Below are positions 51,703-63,662 of a stretch of DNA of 64,000 nt, in pieces. The DNA is from Raphanus sativus. Its lineage: Eukaryota > Streptophyta > Magnoliopsida > Brassicales > Brassicaceae. The notes under the pieces are model-generated. The model worked only from the letters and a program-made list of their open reading frames with translations, was not told the origin of the DNA and searched no databases. The stretch is taken from the NCBI RefSeq assembly GCF_000801105.2, contig NC_079515.1, forward strand, positions 20,359,407-20,423,406. The letters run 5' to 3'. Position 1 is the stretch's first letter. Every line of letters starts with the position of its first letter. The position numbers were made by a program, and so were the translations under genes.

Positions 51703-53040
51703 TGATATCACTAAAATTACCCAAATGAGTGATTTATACTCATTCAAATAAGAGGTTGAGTTGTAGTACTTAGAGATCAAATTCATGGGGAGTTAGGGCA
51801 CACAATAAATCCTAAATAGCAGTAGTTAAGCTATGTAAGCAAGTAAATAATTAAATAGCAGTGTGAACAAGGTAGTTGTTCGGTTGTTTTGATAGAGGTT
51901 TGTAAAAAATAATGATAAAGCGTTAAGTCTAGGGTTTCTATTCAGGTAATCAAGATCATAATAATATAGAGACTAAATTGCATGTAGGATATTCGAGAAC
52001 CCAAACTTAAACAATAATCTATCAAATTCCGTTTGTGTAGACTATCTATTGTCTAGATCTCAGATCTCAACTGCATGTGTCAATCTGGAGAAAGTGTTGA
52101 TAGATACTATTGATTAAGTATCGATCGATCGACGAATACACCTTTTGAATCGTCGATCGATCGATACACCTTTTGAATCGTCGATCAATCGATACACCTT
52201 TTGAATCGTCGATCGATGATTTTCTTGCAAGCTTTAGTGATCGGGTTGAATATGTTCACTAGGTTTCCTATATCAACTGTCGTTTGTTTCCAGAAATCCT
52301 AACTCAAGAAAAATCAATTCCGGTAAAAGACAAAGCTGTCGCATGCGCCTAATTATCCTAAGATCAATGTTCTAGTTAGCTACTCTAGAACACAAGCAAT
52401 AAGAATAATTCTATTGATTGATATCTCTAACAACTTAGTAATTCTATATTTGGGGTTAATCATTCATAACATATTTGACCCATAAACCTAACAGATTAAT
52501 TACTCAGACATAACTACGCAATTCATATCAATAAACATAAATAGCAATAGAATATAATAGAGTAAAAAAACTGGAGTTTCAATACAAATCTCTGAAGGAG
52601 TTATGGATTCTCTCAAAATCTATTAAAAACCCTAAATATGATTTGCAGTGAAAAGAAGAAAATAAAAAAGCGTGTGTTGCCTAAAACAATGACATAGCAC
52701 TTAAATATTAGGTTAAAGTCGGCCATGGACATTCTTATAATTTGTGGAAGACTTGTGCTTTGAGTCGGCTGAGAATCAAGCTGGATTTTGCGCGCTTCGC
52801 CGTCGATCGATGGCACATATGTGCATCGATCGATTATTGACTCTGAATGTCGAGCTCCATACTGGTTCGATGGTTAGCTACGAGTTTTTTCAATTTTTAT
52901 CTCCAAAAAGCTCCAAAATCACTATTTTACTCCAAATCACACATGAACCTGTAAATATGTTAAAAAGCCTCCAAAACATAATATATATATATATATATGC
53001 CATGGCTAAAAATGGATAAAATCCATGGTATATCTGTAGT
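51698..53040. mobile_element. Solo LTR of a gypsy-like retrotransposon
   Basis: A 1333-bp block (51703-53035), beginning TGATATCA and ending TATATCT (near-inverted termini), is flanked by the 5-bp duplication GTAGT (51698-51702, 53036-53040). No primer site, polypurine tract or coding region is attached, so it reads as a solo LTR left by recombination. Style and length resemble the Athila-type LTR at 511-1872. Flanking DNA rejoins into the surrounding AT-rich repeat if the block is removed. Confidence 0.65.
52116..52218 (+). repeat. Minisatellite of TCGATCGAT units in the solo LTR
   Basis: About three copies of a 27-bp unit with TACACCTTTTGAATCGTCGA and palindromic TCGATCGATC cores. Confidence 0.85.
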
Positions 53041-53708
53041 ATATATATATTTTTAATTATGAGATTGTATAACATATACCACAATTTTAAATATATAACT
53101 GTCACAATCATGTTAATTAGTAATTTTGAAGAACCAAGCTCAATATAATATTTTATAATTATATTTTCATTGAGATTTTTTTTAAAGAAAATTATTATTA
53201 AATAAATCTCTTTTCATATCTTTTTTGTTTAGGATTTTTGAAAAAGGAAAATCTCTAAACAAGATTATTATCAAATAATTTTAGAAAATATTTTTTTTAC
53301 AATTAAAAAAATTTAAAGCTAGTTTTAAATTCGTTTTTATTATCTAAGTATATATATTTACAATCATTATATATTTAAACAGGTGTAAAATTATTTGAAA
53401 GAAAATTAATATCAAGTAATCTTTTGTTTAGAATTTTGAAAATGGAAAGAACTATTCATTCTATTTATAGTTACTTTTTAACAAAATTCGTTTTTGTTAT
53501 TATCTTAGTATATATATTTTTAATTATGAGATAAATTAACACTTATCATAATTTTAATTATATAATGCTCATGTTAGCGATTATGTTAATTAACATTTTT
53601 GAAGAACCACATTTTATATAATAAAATACCGCTAGAGGTTGTTTATTTTATTATTCGAATGAAACTCAACCTTGGAGTCTGATTATAATAAAACATACAC
53701 TTATAGTT
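53041..53708. repeat. Continuation of the AT-rich repeat modules
   Basis: Same repeated words as 50080-51700 (TAGTATATATATTTTTAATT, TTTAGGATTTTTG). The last 60 bp belong to the 3' end of MATH copy 2. Confidence 0.55.
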
Positions 53709-55281
53709 TTAGTATTTTGAGATAGAGAAACAAGAGAGAAAAAATCTCTTTATTAAAAAATCTACAAAATCAAACGAAGAAACTTGAGCAGATTTGATCA
53801 TCTCCTTGTCCAGCTCAACTTTCAGATCCGACAATGTCAGTTCCAAATTTTTGACGTGTTCCTCGAGCTGTTGGATCCGAGACCCATCAGAAAGTGTTTT
53901 CTTCCTCTCCAAGGAAAGCTCCTCAAGCCTTGAATTCAACGAGTCATAATTGAAGCACGCTTCCTTCATGTATGATGTTTTCACCCCTTGGTTCTTTGGT
54001 ATGACATCTACTGCAAAGTCTGGGAGATGTGCTGAGATATCTCCCACTGGACTAGCCTGCCAAGAGAACAAAGAACATTGTTACTATGCTAATCATGTTG
54101 GTGTTGTTTATTAATGGAAATTTAAAGAAGAAAAGGAAATCAGCGGCTCCTCCTTCAGCTTACTTGAGAAGAAATGATAGATCTGACCTTCTCCTTGTTC
54201 AGTTCAACTTTGAGATCTGCCAAATTCAGTTCCATTATCTTGACATGTTCCTCGAGTTGTGTGACCCAAGGCCCATCAGAGAGTACTTTCTTCCTCTCCA
54301 AGGAAAGCTCCTGAATCTTTGAATTCAACCAGTCGAGCTTAAAGCCTGCTTCTGTCAGCTGAGTCAATTCACTTTGAGCATTCCGTAGTTCAGTCACGGA
54401 CAAGCTCTGTGGAGACTTTCTCAGCGTCTCCACAAGGCCGAGCAGGAGATTCATGTATACTGTTCTCACCGCTTGGTTCTTTGGTATGACATCTAATGCA
54501 AAGTCTGGATGATCTATAGAGATATCTCCCACTGGATTAGCCTGCCAAAAGAAGAAAGAACGCTGTAATCTAAAACATCATGAAAAAAGAAACAAGTGGC
54601 TCCTCAATTCAGCTTACTTGAGAAGCAAAAATATGGAAACCATTGTAATCTAAAACATCATTCTCAGTTGATTTTCCTTCTTGAACAACTTCAAATACTT
54701 TCATGTAGACTTCAATGGTTAGTTTGTTTTTCTCCAGAAACCCTTTTTCTCGGAGCTTCGTCAAAGGAAACGTCCTAGGTAAACCCCAGTCTGGGGCCTC
54801 AGCGCAAAACAATCTGCATCTGCCTTCGTCTATAAAAAGATTAAACAAAACAGTTATATATCAACTTCTCTTTTTTATCAATCAGATACACAAGTACAAC
54901 TAAAAAACAAATTAAATGCAACATATATAATATAATCAAGCTCATCGTTACCTGGTGACCTAAAAAGCTCTTTGCCGGATTTGTTCAACAAAACGAAGCA
55001 AAAGCTAACTCTCCTTTTCCATCCAGGTCTCAACTTATGAGTATCCACATCTTTCAGGTACATATACAGGTGATCACGAGCACAAACGCCAAGAAACCTA
55101 ATTAAGAGAAAACATCAGAATTTTAAATTCTAAAAATATAGAGAACAGCAACACGGATCCCCCCCCCTCTAATTTACCAATTGCAGCCGCCACTTGAGAA
55201 GGTATCCGACTTCATCACATCGGTCCTTTCAGAGGGGTTGTCTATCTCCCAACTTAAGACCTTGTTCAATTCCGTCTCCAT
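53709..55281 (-). CDS. MATH domain and coiled-coil protein, copy 2
   Basis: Five exons with the same boundaries as copy 1: 55281-55178, 55097-54952, 54829-54618, 54541-54164, 54056-53709. They total 1188 nt (395 residues), all in frame. Exon lengths 104, 146, 212 and 378 nt equal those of copy 1. The last exon has an in-frame loss of about 40 codons (after KTSYM, resuming in the coiled coil near DSLNSRLEELSLERKK), so the second module is shortened. The MATH core and first coiled-coil module are intact. The start METELNKVLSWEIDN aligns with copy 1. Likely a functional paralogue; partner proteins unknown. Confidence 0.85.
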
Positions 55282-56711
55282 TTTAGGGCTTTTTTATTCC
55301 TTGCGCAACAAATACAAAACAAAATGTTACAGCTCCTAGCTAGGCCATACCGTATACGAGTGACTGGTAATTTAACAAATAATAGTTAACATCTCAAACA
55401 TGAAGATTAGAACTACATCTTTTACAATTATCGCTGTAAACAACATCCAGATTTCTAATATCATGAAAGGAGGATATATATACATATATATGCCTACGTA
55501 GTCGTCCTATATACGATTAATTATTTTAAGAGAACTTAAAGCTCACCAACATGATCTTTACCACATTGTTATTACCAAACTCCATCCTACCAAAATATGA
55601 CCTAACCGATCTATTTTTTTGGGTTACAATCTTATGATTAATTAAGTTCAAACGGGAATCAACAATATGTCGAAAGATCCAAATCAAACAACAATACTTT
55701 TCTTAAAAGAAGAGGAAAGCAAGCAAATTACTATGTGTATATTTTTATTCATACAATTTAACAGACAAGAGCGGGATGACTTACCTACGAGGCTACGATG
55801 AGGTTCACAGCCTTGGGAAGCAGTTTGAGAATTTCAGAGGGTTAGAAAGTTAGCGGCGATACAATTAAAATACAACCAAATGACTTTTCTATATGATCAA
55901 TCTAGCCCGTCCGTTGTGTTAACTCTATTTTCTTTAACCGGTTGTGATTTTCTCAACTTTTTGTCATATAATAAAACAAAATGCTGACGCAACCCCTGGA
56001 AGTCTGAAACTATAGATAGGGTTTTAGATTTTTCTTTTTCCTTTTTACTGATTTTCTTCTTGATTAATCTTCACCATCCATTGGATTATAAGAATGTACT
56101 TTCAACCCTTGGATTTAACTTTTTTTCTAGAAAAATTGCTTACATCAGCAATCCTAAAACATATTCTTTACATATTGATAGAAAAACATTAAAAAGTTAT
56201 AATATATAGTTTATACTAATTAAAAAAGTGACATGCTGAGTTTTCACGTAATTAAAATTCTAATTTTTTCTAACGATGGTTTCAGAATCAATTGAAAATT
56301 TTGTTAATACAAAATTAAATTGTTAGGAAATGTTATATTATATAATATGTTCATTATTGACCATTCATTTATCATATATATTGAAATTTATTATCTATTT
56401 TTTCTTAAATAAAACCTACGAATTACCTAATATTGTTAAAACATATATGGCAATTAATTATTTTAAATAATAAAGATTTGCTAACAATTTGTATATATAT
56501 ATCATTTTTGTTTAATTCTTTGTTATTAAAATAAATTACACAATTACATTAATTATAGAATTTTTTTTTCTTTTTGTCACTGCATTAAATTTTTTTTTTT
56601 CACTGCATTAACTATAGAATAAAAATTTAGTTTTTTGTATATGTTGTATTTTAAATTTTTCAAAACGAGTATAAATTATTATAATTGTTAAAAGTATCAC
56701 GTAAAAGTATA
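55282..56711. other. MATH copy 2 upstream region and AT-rich DNA
   Basis: 55282-56040 parallels the upstream DNA of copy 1, including the leader donor at 55785 and the intact sequence that is the empty-site counterpart of the second copia insertion (about 55610-55690). 56041-56711 is AT-rich with no recognised feature. Confidence 0.6.
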
Positions 56712-56806
56712 AGGCCGCTTGAGAAGGTCTCCGCCTTCATCACATCGGTCCTTTCAGAGAAGTTGTCTATCTCCCAACTTAAGGCCTTGTTCAATTCCGT
56801 CCCCAT
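56712..56806 (-). pseudogene. First-exon remnant of MATH copy 3
   Basis: From an ATG at 56806 the minus strand encodes the same start as copies 1 and 2 (ELNKALSWEIDNFSE) but stops matching at 56712, short of the exon's donor site. No later exons follow downstream. Its promoter and leader continue rightward and are split by the copia element at 57294-62232, resuming at 62238-62552. Confidence 0.75.
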
Positions 56807-57288
56807 TTTAGGGCTTTTCCTTTATTCCTTGCACAACAAAAACATGTATGTTAGTATGTTACATCTCTAGCCGCCAAACCACGACGGGTGATGGTAATTT
56901 ATCGGTAAAAAGAAGGTAATAGTTTAGAACTATAAATCTCTTTTACAATTATCTCTGTAACGAAGAAAAACATGACTTCTAAGAACATTCAGTTTCTAAT
57001 ACGATAAAATGGAGGCTTTATATGCCTAAGTAGTAATCGTATATACGAAATTAACCGCAATACATGCAAAAGCAAACATAAAGCTACGATAAAGTTTTTA
57101 CAGAAAATAAAACATAAATCTCACCACCATGATCTTGACCACGTGTCTATTACCAAACTCCATCCAACCAAAATAATTTTTTTTTTGTAAACTAAATCCA
57201 ACCAAAATATGACCTTAACTTTTAAGCCAGTTACAAAAAAAAAAATATGACCTAACCAATCTATATTTGTTTGGGTTACGATCTTATG
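56807..57288. other. Upstream region of MATH copy 3, left of the copia insertion
   Basis: Similar to 44760-44990 and 55282-55640. A poly(A/T)-flanked repeat of AACCAAAATATGACC near 57160-57260 suggests a small local duplication. Confidence 0.6.
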
Positions 57289-60200
57289 ATTAATAATAGA
57301 ATAAGAAAGTTTTCTTCTTATTAACTGTAACTGACTCTGTTACATCGTCTCTTTTATATATGAAAGAGTAATATCAGTTTAACACTTAACCGATCAAATA
57401 GAATTTAAAATAGACTCGGTTGACATAAACCGGACTATACAATTGATTATCTAATACCCTTCCTCAAGATGGCATATATATGTTAGACATAGCCATCTTG
57501 CGAACATGAGTCTGAAACAGAGCAGAATACAAAGGCTTTGTAAACATGTCGGCGAGCTGATTATCTGTCCGTACATGCAAAGTCTTGATCAAACCCTTTA
57601 GTATCTTCTCTCTAACAATGTGACAATCATTTTCAAGGTGTTTAGTTCTCTCATGAAAGACAGCATTATTGGCAATGTGAATAGCAGCTGTTGAATCACA
57701 AAAGAAGGCAACCGGTTGTGTTTGAGGAGCAAGAAACTCAGCGAGAAGCTTGACAAGCCAAGCTATCTCACGTACTGCAAACTCCATCGAACGGTATTCA
57801 GATTCTGCAGAAGAATGAGAAACCGTATCTTGTTTCTTGGATTTCCAAGAGATAAGAGAAGGTCCAAGAAACATGCAAAACCCCGAGGTTGAACGTCGAG
57901 TGTCAGCACATGAAGACCAATCAGCATCCGTGAAGCACTTCAAAGTCAAGTCAGAATGTGCAGAGTAAAAAATCCCTTTTCCAAGCGTGCCTTTTAAGTA
58001 ACGAAGTACTCTATAAACAGCTTGTAGATGAGATTCTTTCGGAGCCGAAGCAAACTGACATAGACGATTAACGGCAAAAGTTATATCCGGACGAGTGATC
58101 GTAAGATACATCATCTTGCCAACAAATCGGCGATACAGAGTAGAATCAGCAAGAACTGGTTCATCACTATCTTGAACAAGTTTAGTACTTGGATCCATTG
58201 GAATTGAAGAAGGTTTGCAAGCCAAAAAACCTGTTTCTTCAAGCAACTCCAAAACGTATTTATGTTGACAAATAGAAATCCCCTCCTTAGAACGAGCAAT
58301 CTCAAGTCCCAAAAAAATCGTAGAGGACCAAGGTCACACAACTTGAAACACTTCTTGAGATTTTCTTTGAGTAAAGTAACACTGTCATCATCATTGCTTG
58401 CGATTATAATGTCATCAACATATACAAGAACAGCAACATATTTGCCATTTTTATTACTGATGAACAGAGTGTGGTCAGAATGGGATGACTGAAAGCCAAG
58501 CGCAGTAAGAGTGCTGCTAAATTTCAGAAACCATTGACGCGAAGCTTGACGCAAGCCATACAAAGATTTGTTGAGGCGACACACAGGATTTGGAGGTAAA
58601 ACAGTGCCTTCCTTAGGAGTATAACCCGGTGGTAAGGACATGTATATTTCTTCATGTAAGTCACCATTAAGAAAAGCATTCGATACATCCAACTGTGTGA
58701 GACTCCATTGCTTGACTGCTGCAACTTTTAACAGAGTTTTAACAGTAGTCATCTTGGCCACAGGAGAAAAGGTGTCCACAAAATCAATCCCCTCCTGTTG
58801 TGTATAACCTTTGGCAACAAGACGTGCCTTATAACGTTCTAGTGTGCCATCAGCATTCAACTTAACCTTATAAACCCACCGACATCCAATAGCATGCTTA
58901 CCATCTGGAAGTGAGACTATTTCCCATGTATCAGTACTCTCTAAAGCAATGAGTTCGTCATTCATGGCTTGAATCCATTCATCGAACTTCTTTGCTTGAG
59001 CAAAAGAAGAGGGTTCAGGATGATGAATGACAGAACATATGTAATTGCGATACGTTTCAGAGAGCTTGTCATAAGATATATGTGCAGCAAGAGGATAGGG
59101 AATAGTAGTCTCAGTCATATTACAGAAATAGTCTTGTATATAAGCAGGTGGTTTAGAAGGTCGTTTCTGATCAGTTGGTAATATAGGTGAAGTATTAGCC
59201 ACTGGTGCAGAGAATTCAGGAACAACTGTAGGAGTAGTAGTAGAAGCATCAGATGTTGACGCTGCAGTACTCTTCGCAGGAGAGTCAAATATATCAGGAA
59301 GAATCTCAGATTGTTCAAAAGGATAAATGTCTTCATGAAAGACGACATTGCGTGATATAGAGATGATGTTAGTCTCTAGATCCATTACTTTATACCCTTT
59401 GTAGCCAGACGGATAACCAAGAAATATACAAGCTTTAGCCCTTGGTTGAAATTTGTGTCAATTCTTGGAAGAAGTAGACACATAACAGAGACAACCAAAT
59501 GATCTCAATCATGTATAGTCTGGTGGCTTTGAGGTAAGCATCTGGTAAGGAGACTTATCTTGTAGAAGAGGTGTAGGAAGACGGTTGATCAAGAATACTG
59601 CGGTAAGTACACAATCAGACCAGTATTCCAGAGATAATTTGGCCTGAAACATCAACGAACGTGCAACGTTCAATATATGTTGGTGTTTCCTTTCAACAAC
59701 TGAGTTTTTCTCCGGAGTCTCTGGACAAGAATGGTAAGATTAGATCCCTTTGGCTTTATATAAGTCAGTGAATCGGAGCTCCGGTGCATTATCAGACCTC
59801 ACTCCCTTAACAGTTGTCTTGTATTGCGTCTCTACCATCTTCAGAAACTCAGGAAACAGAGTAAGAACTTCATCCTTTGTGCGCATGAGATAAATCCAGG
59901 TAACTCTTGTGTGGTCATCCACAATAGTTAAGAAATATATATATCCTTCATTTGAAGTCACAGAGAAAGGTCCCAAAGTATCAATGTGCAACAAATCAAA
60001 CGGCTTGATACTCATGTTGTTTTGAGAAGGAAAAGATAGATGCTTCTGTTTTGCAAGAGGGCAAATGGCACAATGAAATGAAGTTTTATTTCTTTGAGAG
60101 ATTCCCAGTACATTAGAGATTGAATCAATCTTTTGGATAGAAGGATGTCCTAGTCTATGGTGCCACAAGGCTGAATCAAGTACAACACTAGCACAGAAAC

Positions 60201-62237
60201 TTGATGGTCTTGTGGAGAGTTCACCAACGGAAGCTTCATCCAAAATGTATAAATTTGCCACTTCTTCACCCTGACCAATCATCAACCCCCTGGTAAGATC
60301 CTGAATCATACAAGATCCACTGTCAAAAGCCACTCAAAATCCCAAGTCTTTGGTCATTTGACTGACACTAATGAGGTTCAATCTGAAGTCAGGTATGTAG
60401 AGGACGTTATTTAAGATCAAGCTCTCATTGATCTTAACTTGACCAGTTCCAACTATCTGAACTCCTAAACCGTTCGGAAGGCTCACAGATTGATTTAGAG
60501 TATCAGATAAAGTAAGAAACTTAGAACGATCATGACAGACATGATGTGTTGCACCACTGTCAATGATCCAAGACACAGAAGATAAAACATTTCCTGTAGC
60601 TCTCAGAACGCCAACAAAATAAAGAGTATTTGTTGAAAGAGTCATACCGGGAAGAGTCGTGATAGAGCCTCCAGAAGTAGAAGCAACTTGTGTCTTGGGA
60701 TCACTTGAAAGCTGCAACTGAGCATTGAAATATTCAATAACTCCTTGGATTTGGTCTTTAGATAAAGTGTTCATCATCCCTGTAGCAATAGAGTCATTAG
60801 TAAGATCAGTATGAGTCATATTTGCTACAACTGGTTTCACAGGAGTGGCTTGTTTCTCTGCAGCAGCTACTCGTTTGGACTTGAAGCCCGGTGAAAAACC
60901 ATGAATTTTGTAACACTTATCCATAGTGTGACCCGAATATCCACAATGAGAACACAGAGGTCTGTTGCTGCGATTCGATGGAAGAGTTTGAGTCGCATTA
61001 ACAGAAGCTGCAGTGGTCTCAGTGGTGACTTGAAAAGCAGACGCATTAGGAATAGGATTGAAGCTCCTTTGACTGTGGTCTTGATCCAAGAGATTATAAA
61101 CCTCAGCAAGATCAGGAACGTTCTTCTTCATAATGATCTGACTGCGAACATTAGAGTAAGAATCATTCAAGCCAGCAAGTAGCTTGATGATCTTAGCATG
61201 TTCAGCTTTGTTGTACATCGCTTTGCAACAATCACAAGTTTGACAAGTTTTCACACAATCTGCTCCATCAAGTTCATCCCAAAGAGTTTTCAATTTGGTA
61301 TAGTAAGTTGAAAGATCCAATGAACCTTGATGAAGAGACCAGATCTGCTGTGTGAGGTGATAAGATCTCGGCAAATTTGTGATTCGAAAACGTGTTGCAA
61401 GATCCTTCCATATCTCAGAAGCATCATTGAATCTGAGAATGCTTCCATAGATCTGTTTCGTGACAGAGTTAAGAATCCAAGCCTTAACCATACTATTGCA
61501 ACGAGACCAGATTCTATAGTGAGGATGATTTTCAGAGGGCCTAGGTAACGATCCATCAACAAATGAAAGCTTATTCTTCGCATCTAGAGCAATAGTGATA
61601 GCGAGAATCCAAGTGTTGTAGTTTGTACCATCGAGTGTCTCTTAAATGATGGATGATCCAGGGTTATCACCGCTCGTAAGGAAGTACGGTGAGTACTGGA
61701 TCCCATCAAAGTTGAATGAATCTGAGGAGAGTGGAATCGGAAAGTTCATCGGAATGGATGAGCTAGCGTTAGACGGAAAAGTTGTTGGAATAGCTTGATC
61801 TGGAACTGTCGTCGCCGTAATAGGTCATCGATCAGCTCTACGAGATGGATTTGTCGCTTTCGTCGCAGAAGTGGATACACGAACACCTCTACGCGAAGAT
61901 TGACGTAGTGTAACCATGATTCGAGACGATGAGAAAACGTGATATCGACGGAATGATCGATATCTGGTGAAGAAGGATGATCAATCGGTGAAGAAACCGA
62001 CGAATCGAGGTCAAAGAAAGCGGAAAACGATGATCGCAGCTGAGCGTTGAGCTCAGCGCTCTGATACCATAATAGAATAAGAAAGTTTTCTTGTTATTGA
62101 CTGTAACTGACTCTGTTACATCGTCTCTTTTATATATGAAAGAGTAATATCGGTTTAACACTTAACCGATCAAATAGAATTTAAAATAGACTCGGTTGAC
62201 ATAAACCGGACTATACAATTGATTATCTAATAATTAA
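57289..62237 (-). mobile_element. Ty1/copia retrotransposon with empty-site proof
   Basis: The element occupies 57294-62232 (4939 bp). Target duplication is ATTAA (57289-57293, 62233-62237). The 163-bp LTRs (57294-57456, 62070-62232) differ at about three positions. On the minus strand the LTR starts TATTAG and ends CTATTA, again TA...TA. The primer site TGGTATCAGAGC (62058-62069) matches initiator tRNA-Met and the purine tract lies at about 57457-57470. The paralogue at about 55630 has the uninterrupted site. Confidence 0.95.
57464..61917 (-). pseudogene. Copia gag-pol polyprotein with many stops
   Basis: Starting at the ATG at 61917 the minus strand encodes gag (zinc knuckle CSHCGYSGHTMDKC near 60925-60965), protease DSGAT (near 60560), integrase (HHCC; D-D-E region 60050-59690), reverse transcriptase with YVDD (near 58425) and RNase H to 57464. 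It is inactivated by stops near 61826, 61640, 60334, 59745, 59510 and 59460 and by a frameshift near 58315. Several stops are TGA or TAA where family members have CGA or CAA. The reverse transcriptase core is complete, unlike the first copia element. Confidence 0.9.
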
Positions 62238-62552
62238 TTAAGTTCAAACGAGAATCAACAATATATATGTCGAAAGATCCAAATCAAACAAAGCAAGACA
62301 ATCACTATGTGTGTATTTTATTCATATAATAACTTAACAGACAAGAGCTGGATGACTTACCTACAATGAGGTTCGCAGCCATTGGCAACAGTTTGAGAAT
62401 TTCATAGGTTTAGAAAGTTAGCGGCGATACATTTTAACCAAAATTTGAACATTTTAACCCTTTATCAAAAAAAAAAAAAGTTAGCGGCGATACAGTAAAA
62501 TATAACCAAATGACTTTTCTATATGATGATCAATCTAGGCCGTCCGTTGTAC
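62238..62552 (-). other. Upstream/leader part of MATH copy 3, right of the copia insertion
   Basis: Continues the paralogous sequence broken by the copia element, including the leader donor (edge 62361) and the GCGGCGATAC and AGGCCGTCCGTTG words found near copies 1 and 2. A small duplicate around GTTAGCGGCGATACA (62418, 62481) is local. Similarity ends at about 62552, where LINE sequence begins. Confidence 0.7.
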
Positions 62553-63662
62553 TATCTCCGATCTCTGCACTAATGGAATCTGGTCTCTTCCGTCCCCTCG
62601 CTCAGAGCAGCAACTCTCTCTCCATGCTCACCTAACAATGATCCATCTTAGTAAAGGAGAGGACACGGCGATGTGGGTACTTCAATGAAAACCGCTATCG
62701 CACTACTATACATGTATGAACTTAGACTATGATCTAATAAGAGAGCACAAGCCTCAAGTTTCATGGCACATGGCTGTGTGGACTACCACAGGAATCACAA
62801 AGCACAACTTCCTGACATGGCTCGTCAATCTCAATCAATGTCCTCAAAAAGGATAGGATCATCAATTTGGGGCTACAAAACTGATCATGCATGCGTCCTC
62901 TGCAATGCGGCTCCGGAAACACGTGATCACCTTTTCTTCGATTGTAACTACTCCTTCTCTATCTGGAATTAGTTTGCGGCAAAATCCAGGACTCCAACAG
63001 TCCGTCAATGGAACCAGCTCGTCATCAGCATGGTAACACTCCAGGGGCCTAAGAGCATGATTATCGGTTGGACGATAATAAGTCCCTAAAATCTATTTTT
63101 TTTTTCTATTTTCTGGTTTTTAAACAAAAAAAAAAAAAGAAGTGAACCACTCGCGTGCCGCCACATATTGTGGGGCCCGCAGAAAAAGCTAAGGACGCGC
63201 CGAAGAAGTTTCTTATCTAGCGACTTTTTCTCTTGAGTCCTACTTGATATTGATGAATGGTGGTCCCTCCCCGCTAAGGACCACGTGAGGGACACCGATA
63301 ATCATGGTCTAAACACCTTCGTCTGCTGCGTCTCCCCTCCTGGCAAGCCTCGATCTTTTCGTTTGGATGGAGCGAAACTGAAGGATTCACAGAAAGACTT
63401 GATTATAATTGCTATTTGCTACTATGTCTCTCATCAAAAACATCAAAAACAGGATCTCCGGTTTCCTCAATACAAGCCCGCGCCTCTCATCGTCAATGAT
63501 TCAAGTCTGGCTTTCCACTTGATCGACTATCACCAACTTTTCTACAAGGTTTAAATTGGGTCCTTTACAAACTTGGTATTAGGCCCAAAAGCCTTTGAAA
63601 CTATGGACAAACCTATTATATTTTAAGTATCTTATATATAAAGTGCCCTTTGTCAAAAAAAA
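62553..63662 (+). mobile_element. 5'-truncated LINE remnant
   Basis: Encodes the zinc-finger RVT end of a plant L1-type LINE: CVLCNAAPETRDHLFFDCNY (about 62890-62950) with the upstream half in another frame. After a MITE insertion the C-terminal region continues to a tail CCCTTTGTCAAAAAAAAA ending near 63662. Frameshifts make it dead. It replaced the distal promoter of MATH copy 3. Confidence 0.7.
63050..63312. mobile_element. PIF/Harbinger-type MITE inside the LINE
   Basis: A 257-bp element (63053-63309) with inverted ends GAGCATGATTATCGG and CCGATAATCATGGTC (one mismatch) and the 3-bp duplication TAA (63050-63052, 63310-63312), the target type of PIF/Harbinger. Non-coding. Confidence 0.75.
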
